In this document: piece after piece, positions 50,101 through 54,401 of the stretch
How the letters are laid out: every line of letters begins with the position of its first letter
How positions within the stretch are numbered: position 1 is the first letter of the stretch
Source of the DNA: Desulfobacteraceae bacterium
Lineage (GTDB): Bacteria > Desulfobacterota > Desulfobacteria > Desulfobacterales > UBA2174
Direction: 5' to 3'
Length of the DNA stretch: 54,401 nt
Assembly (NCBI GenBank): GCA_028700185.1
Contig: JAQVTF010000005.1
Location: forward strand, 1-54,401
Translations under genes and position numbers: made by a program
Notes under the pieces: generated by a model
Database searches by the model: none
What the model was told of the DNA's origin: nothing
The model's input: only the letters and a program-made list of their open reading frames with translations

Positions 50101-50521
50101 CGGACGGATTGCCCTGGAGCGAATCGATTCCATCGAAGACCACCGCCGACGGCCGGGGCAGGCGTTCCAGCGCTTCGGCCAACCGCGCCGGATCCGGTTC
50201 CTTCTGTTGTCCCCCGGCGGTTACAGCCGCCCCCAGGGGCGTGGCGGGGGGAGGCGAAAGCGGCTCAAGGGCGCCTGCCAGCAGCCGCCAGATCCCGACC
50301 GCCGTGGCGGTGGCGGTGGGAAGCCGGCACCAGGCGGTGGGTATGGCCGCGGCCGACAGATAGGCGGCCACCAGGCAGGTCTTGCCCTGGGCCGGTTGGG
50401 CGGCCACCAGCACGAGTCGCCGGTGTCGGTTGGCGCGCAACTTTTCCATCAGACGCCGGCGTTTTACCAGCGCTGGGGGCAACAGGCCGGAAACCGGTGT
50501 CAGGTAGGCGACGGAGGCCAT
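47192..50521 (-). CDS. MalT-like STAND NTPase transcriptional regulator with C-terminal winged-helix + BTAD (SARP-type) domain
   Basis: N-terminus VKRRRLMEKLRANRHRRLVLVAAQPAQGKTCLVAAYL; C-terminus LEMVTLGEFAVYRDG...LLLKAIIVHG...KEVLIDDLWPD...LHRLRRALE...LYRGDLLPEEPYLPWIEAKRNALRDL. Confidence 0.88.
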   Translation of the reverse strand: MASVAYLTPVSGLLPPALVKRRRLMEKLRANRHRRLVLVAAQPAQGKTCLVAAYLSAAAIPTAWCRLPTATATAVGIWRLLAGALEPLSPPPATPLGAAVTAGGQQKEPDPARLAEALERLPRPSAVVFDGIDSLQGNPSAIAFIERLILNVPEGIQVFLISRAMPTLKLQRLRVSRQVLVLGNADLAFEEDEVREFLCVHHHLRLSDIQLRDIQREIDGWAGGLVLLAESLTRLKERNLASPGPEDPVVQRIRSEANGYFDEEVFSRQPAVVKDFLLPTALLEEVDPEMAADLTGLRRAEEILADLVARNVFTRVQYKSPGRDVYRYHPLFRSFLRTRARTDLPPQRYRRLLQRIGGEYGRRKRSDLAVGYFLESGDAAEAARAIKRAALDLTIDDRLAELGRWMEALPDTQYQADPWLVFWHAVAHRSPGGVKPGEELQVALTRFRNAGDLRGQCFAVAYLIETAVFQGAAPTDLAQWFTRAVELLQRVGTRPYFTYAKALLWRQIGLGHLFSAGPSAEGLSACRNAHLLARRIGDPHLQRSATILMASALAGLGEVVEAEAALAQDRAAQDEKIAPEYRAIARFAHLQLALLAGHLRQAEGLLETLREEIEAFGLLFLYPLLQEIWGMLRIQKGAHAEAEATVRHCRDLAVMMPDAARIEALALRLEALIHYYRGDFAAAARLSDQVVEKLDAMGCDGLDRQRAGLLCGIVHWHLGALDQARHHIETSLAHFLRLGSPIGAAECHMALALVAEAENQPAAVQAHLTQAFGIANEKGYHLFWVMRPADVARACQLAPALNPGPLAESSRHLLDTETVAGTTSRQTRGTEAPPKPPMISAAARRARLPRLEMVTLGEFAVYRDGRHRVAEPEWSGHLPKLLLKAIIVHGARDVPKEVLIDDLWPDTEPGPALQRFKVTLHRLRRALESRMDGRFRWAYVRLKDHLVSLDSELCTIDVQQFEQCCATLQSLRTGENDDLALALCRQACGLYRGDLLPEEPYLPWIEAKRNALRDLRVEVLGRMADLLEIRGRREEVMEVLAAMIEAAPAREDMLRRLMTLYQKRGQRLLALQAYEKFKNLLLTELDTTPDNATTQLYRLIQSGEDRAPE

Positions 50522-50587
50522 TTCTCACCGCTGACAGCCGGCGCGTCCCTGGGGGTGGCGCCGAAGGACAGGGGACACGCCGGTGTT

Positions 50588-51424
50588 TCAAAACCGATAG
50601 ATCGCTCCGGCACAGGCCGGTTGCACCATCTCGCCCAGAGCGTTCTTGAGATAGGCGGTGGCCGCATCTCCGGTGCAATGACAGGGCATCACGCACCGGG
50701 GGGCGATGTTCCGTAGGGCCGCCACAGTCCGTGTGAGCCGCTCCTCGTCGGCGGCCACCAAGTGAAAGCCACCGATCACGGCCCGGATGGGGCGGCCCGG
50801 ATCCAGGCGCCGAATTTGGTCCAGCGTATTGATCAAACCGGCATGGCTGCACCCCACGCAAACCACCAGCCCCTCGTCGGTGCTCACCCAGAGGGCCAGA
50901 TCATCGACGATGGGGTCGGCGCGGACACCCTCGGGATCCAGGTAAAACGGACCCCCCGTGTCTTCATAGGGGGTGCGTCTCTCGATGGGACCGGTGAGAC
51001 CGACGTTGGGGGCGAGTCTCATGGGCTCCGGCACCCAGTGCAACCGCTCGCTGTCCATGTGGTCCAGGGCGGCCATGGCCTCGTGGGGCATGGAGATGAG
51101 CCGCGCCTGACCGTCGCGGATGCTGTAGCGGGGCTGCACTACCCCGGCGTGGGCGTAAACTTGGATATGGTCACTGGCATCAAGGACCAGGGGAAGTCCG
51201 CCGGTGTGGTCGTAATGACCGTGGCTGAGCACCAGCGTGTCGGCCCGGCTCAGGTCGATACCCAGCGCCGGTGCGTTGGCCGCCAGGGCCGGACCCTGGC
51301 CGGTGTCGAAGAGAATGTGCCGGGTGCCGGTGTCGATCCACAAGGACAGGCCGTGTTCTGCCGCCAGCCCGGCGCTGGCGTGATTGTCCACTACCACAGT
51401 AATCCGCAGTTCTTCAGCGCTCAT
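50588..51424 (-). CDS. MBL-fold hydrolase (dihydropterin-phosphate synthase-like, COG1237)
   Basis: ITVVVDNHASAGLAAEHGLSLWIDTGTRHILFDTGQG...LSHGHYDHTGGLP...CVGCSHAGLINTLD. Confidence 0.85.
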   Translation of the reverse strand: MSAEELRITVVVDNHASAGLAAEHGLSLWIDTGTRHILFDTGQGPALAANAPALGIDLSRADTLVLSHGHYDHTGGLPLVLDASDHIQVYAHAGVVQPRYSIRDGQARLISMPHEAMAALDHMDSERLHWVPEPMRLAPNVGLTGPIERRTPYEDTGGPFYLDPEGVRADPIVDDLALWVSTDEGLVVCVGCSHAGLINTLDQIRRLDPGRPIRAVIGGFHLVAADEERLTRTVAALRNIAPRCVMPCHCTGDAATAYLKNALGEMVQPACAGAIYRF

Positions 51425-51915
51425 TTTGCTTTCTCCCACGGGGTGGCGCGGCGCTTGAGAATCTGCCAGAGAATCCAGGTCCAGTCCAAGCCATGGCACC
51501 GCTGGCCCCCGTCAAAGAAAAAACCTTGCCTCAATTTCTTTAAAATAGCAATCCGCAAGGCCACAAACGGTGAAAAGAGGAGGGAGACTGCCGCGGCGTG
51601 GCCTGGCTTGTGGAAAAACGTCGCGGCAGTCTCAGAGGAAGGAGGAGAGGAATTCGGACGCGTGGAAAATCCGTTGCTCCGAATTTCATTTAGGAATACA
51701 AGCAATTGATGTGCCAGGTTTCCCAAAAGCTCCCTGTTTTTTTGATTGAATTTCCTAATACCTTATTATTGAAGATAAAAAGTTTATCAAATTTTGTTTG
51801 ATGCCTTTTCCCCGATTTCCGAAGCTGTTTTACTCTATTCAAAAGTGTCTCATTTTTTGTCATCGGTACCGACATCTTTGTCAGGCGCCGGCGATATTGG
51901 CGAGACCCATGATTC

Positions 51916-52773
51916 TCAGAACCACCCCGCCAGCAGTTCGGCGGCATTGGCCCCCAACACCCGGGCCCGTTGGTCCGCCGAAAGCCCCGAAGACTCGATT
52001 TCCTTGAGGTAACGCGGGGCGCGCAAAAGGGGAAAATCGGTGCCGAACAGGATCTTGTCCACCCCGATGGTGTCTCTGGCGGCGGTCCAGATCCGAGGAT
52101 CGTACAGGTACGGTGAGGCGGCGGTGTCGAACCAGACGTTCGCCAGGCGCTGGCGGACTTCCTTTTTGAGCAAGCTGTAGAAAAAAAGGCCTCCCCCCCA
52201 GTGGGCCAGGACGATCTTGTTGTCCGGAAAACGTCCCACCAGGTCGTAGATCTGGCTCAGGGTGTTGGGCGTTTTGCCGGGATAGAGGTGGCCCACCGGC
52301 TCGTTGGTGTGAATCAGGGCCAGCCCCCTGCGCTCCCGGCACAGGGCCATGGGCTCGGTCAGATGGTCGAGATCGGACGCCTCGATGCCCCCGGTGTAGA
52401 AGGCCAGTTCCCCGATACCCGCCAAACCACCGTTGAGACAGCGCTCCACCTCCACGGCGGCCCCCTCGGCGGCCGGGTCCAGGCAGCACAGTCCTGCCAG
52501 GCGCTTGGGGTAACGCGCCACGGCTTCCAGAATGTAGTCGTTGTTCATGCGGGCGGTTTCCAGGTGGCGCCAGGGAAACCCGAAGACCACCGAGCGGTCC
52601 ACCCCGTCTTCGTCCATGGCGGCGATGAGGTCGTCGATACCGGCCAGGCGGGATTTGGGGGACTCGTAGAGGAGCCGGAAGGCCGGTTCGCCGTCGAAAA
52701 AACGCTCCCGGGCGGTGCGGATCGATGCGGGGAACAGATGGGTGTGAAAATCGATGATGAGCGGCTGTGTCAT
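51916..52773 (-). CDS. amidohydrolase-family TIM-barrel protein
   Basis: PLIIDFHTHLFPASIR..., LALIHTNEPVGH, KIVLAHWGGGLFFY, KILFGTDFPLLRAPRY. Confidence 0.9.
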   Translation of the reverse strand: MTQPLIIDFHTHLFPASIRTARERFFDGEPAFRLLYESPKSRLAGIDDLIAAMDEDGVDRSVVFGFPWRHLETARMNNDYILEAVARYPKRLAGLCCLDPAAEGAAVEVERCLNGGLAGIGELAFYTGGIEASDLDHLTEPMALCRERRGLALIHTNEPVGHLYPGKTPNTLSQIYDLVGRFPDNKIVLAHWGGGLFFYSLLKKEVRQRLANVWFDTAASPYLYDPRIWTAARDTIGVDKILFGTDFPLLRAPRYLKEIESSGLSADQRARVLGANAAELLAGWF

Positions 52774-52938
52774 GGCGGTTTCCTTCTGAATGTCTCGTGT
52801 ACTTTGAAAGCGTTGACCCGATGGGCAATTGGTATAGTATGGGGGCGTTGAATTCAACCGGCAACCCCGCCGTTTTCTGGAGGCCCAAGGCGCCGCGGGG
52901 ATGCGCGGACCGCCTGACTGACGAGAAATACATTGCCC

Positions 52939-53250
52939 ATGTTCATCATTGCCGGCATCCAACCCAAGCGTACCCGGCTCGACAAGAGACCTGTCACCTG
53001 CCCGGGTTGCGGCCGGATGACGGCCCATCGGGAGCGTTTCGACCGGTATTTCAGCTTTTTTTTCATCCCCTTGTTCAGGGTCTCCAAAGGCGATGAGGTC
53101 CTCTGGTGCGAGCACTGCCGGAAGGGCTTCGTGCCGAGGCGGCCCGGGCCCACGGTTGAGGATCTGCGCCCAGCGCCGATCTGCCGGCGCTGCGGGAAGC
53201 CTCTGGCACCGGATTTCAACTACTGCCCGTACTGCGGCGCCCCCAGGTAG
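52939..53250 (+). CDS. zinc-ribbon domain protein
   Basis: CPGCGRMTAHRERFDRYFSFFFIPLFRVSKGDEVLWCEHCRKGF and ICRRCGKPLAPDFNYCPYCGAPR. Confidence 0.8.
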   Translation: MFIIAGIQPKRTRLDKRPVTCPGCGRMTAHRERFDRYFSFFFIPLFRVSKGDEVLWCEHCRKGFVPRRPGPTVEDLRPAPICRRCGKPLAPDFNYCPYCGAPR

Positions 53251-53258
53251 CCGCGTCC

Positions 53259-53753
53259 ATGTCGCCCCCCCACGAGCAGGTTGAGGCGCCCGCCATTGGC
53301 GAACGCCACGTGGTGCTGGTACACCCGGAAGTCCATTGGAACACCGGCAATATCGGCCGCACCTGTCTCGGTGCCGGGGCGCGGCTGCATCTGATCGAGC
53401 CGCTGGGCTTTTCCCTGGACGACAAGCACCTGCGCCGGGCCGGCCTGGACTACTGGCCCCGGGTGGACCTCACCGTCTGGAAGAGCTTCGAGGCCTTCGA
53501 AGCCGCCCTGCACCCCGACGCCGAAGAGGTCGTGCTCCTCACCAGGCGCGGTGCCCGCCTTTTCTGGCAAATGCCGAGGATGAAGCGCCTTTTCCTCGTC
53601 TTTGGAAGCGAATCCCGGGGCCTGCCGGCCGCGGTGTTGGAGCGATACCCGTCGCGCACCTTTCGCATCCCCATCAGCGAACAAATCCGCAGCCTCAATC
53701 TTTCGACAGCGGCCGGGATCGCGCTGTACGAAAGCCTGCGTAAAGCCGGATAA
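53259..53753 (+). CDS. trmL: tRNA (cytidine(34)-2'-O)-methyltransferase (SpoU/TrmL family)
   Basis: VVLVHPEVHWNTGNIGRTCLGAGARLHLIEPLGFSLDDKHLRRAGLDYW..., FGSESRGLPAAVL, FRIPISEQIRSLNLSTAAGIALYE. Confidence 0.93.
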   Translation: MSPPHEQVEAPAIGERHVVLVHPEVHWNTGNIGRTCLGAGARLHLIEPLGFSLDDKHLRRAGLDYWPRVDLTVWKSFEAFEAALHPDAEEVVLLTRRGARLFWQMPRMKRLFLVFGSESRGLPAAVLERYPSRTFRIPISEQIRSLNLSTAAGIALYESLRKAG

Positions 53754-53911
53754 AAGGCTTGTGCCTGAAGTCCGGGAGCACGTTTGCGCTAGTGGGCGAA
53801 AGCACTGCGGAAGCCTTGCGCGCCCGCGAGTCCGGTTGCGGCTGGCGGCGACCGACGGGGCACGGGGATAGGGGTCATCGCTGCCCGCCTCACGCGAACC
53901 GCCGGGCCGGG

Positions 53912-54401
53912 TCAGGCCGCCGGTTCGCGCTCCACGCGGTTTTTGCCCGAATTCTTGGCGCGGTAGAGGGCGGTGTCGGCGCGGCCGACAAAATCATCCA
54001 GGGATTCGCCGCTGACGTACCCGCTGGCGCCGATGCTCGCGGTGACGGTGCGATGCGGGGTGAGGGAGGCGGCGGCGATGGCCGAACAGAGCCGACTGCC
54101 CGCAGCCACGGCGCCGTCAAGGTCGGTGCCCGGCAGGAGCATGACGAATTCCTCTCCGCCCCACCGGGCCGGCTTGTCCATGGACCGGAGGTTGGACCTC
54201 AGCAGGGCCGCCGTGTTGCGCAGAACCCGATCGCCCTCGTTGTGCCCGAAGCTGTCGTTGATCGACTTGAAGTTGTCGATGTCCAGGATCAGCACCGAAA
54301 GCGGTGACCCGTAGCGCCGAGCGCGTTCCATCTCCACCGTCGCGCTTTCAATGAAACTGTTGCGGTTGGCAAGGCGGGTCAGTGTGTCCGTGCTTGACAG
54401 T
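53912..54401 (-). CDS. GGDEF-domain diguanylate cyclase (5' truncated by window edge)
   Basis: DTLTRLANRNSFIES (past the listed ORF start), LILDIDNFKSINDSFGHNEGDRVL, ARWGGEEFVMLLPGT. Confidence 0.92.
   Translation of the reverse strand, partial: LSSTDTLTRLANRNSFIESATVEMERARRYGSPLSVLILDIDNFKSINDSFGHNEGDRVLRNTAALLRSNLRSMDKPARWGGEEFVMLLPGTDLDGAVAAGSRLCSAIAAASLTPHRTVTASIGASGYVSGESLDDFVGRADTALYRAKNSGKNRVEREPAA

Noticed and set aside
47192-50521. STAND NTPase anti-phage (Avs-like) protein
   Set aside because: C-terminal winged helix + BTAD and MalT-like layout indicate a transcription regulator; no effector domain or defence neighbours.
51421-51947. Small ORFs 51421-51726 and 51690-51947 as genes
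   Set aside because: No domain, weak or absent ribosome-binding sites, mutually overlapping; not supportable from sequence alone.

Overview
The window is 54.4 kb of GC-rich bacterial chromosome. Gene content suggests a sulfate-reducer-like Desulfobacterota lineage (inference: DVU0772-family protein, CGGC-domain protein, FdhE, DUF1786, periplasmic Sec-FDH). Its core is a run of about 20 kb of minus-strand informational genes: HsdR_N-like, deaminase, infC-rpmI-rplT-pheS-pheT, merR, tRNA-Gly(CCC), rimP-nusA-infB-DUF503-rbfA-nrnA-like-truB-rpsO-pnp, M16 peptidase, dut and an MBL hydrolase. Flanking genes include TamA/TamB, a fatty-acid degradation pair, a Fur/PerR-type regulator, citrate synthase, exported thiol/peroxide proteins, a selenocysteine formate dehydrogenase operon (fdhA-fdhB-fdhE), a giant MalT-like/BTAD regulator, trmL and a truncated GGDEF gene. 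Items most worth follow-up: (1) a structured RNA element between two intrinsic terminators, linking tRNA-Gly to rimP-nusA-infB; (2) an infC gene that appears to start at AUA, with a leader hairpin complementary to its ribosome-binding region; (3) a stand-alone archaeal-type ThrRS editing domain with apparent active-site substitutions; (4) a Sec-encoding UGA in fdhA; (5) an inverted array of about 10-bp repeats around a hairpin in a divergent intergenic region; (6) a PerR/Fur-like box upstream of a DVU0772-family gene. No CRISPR, rRNA, prophage, transposase or recognisable defence island was seen.
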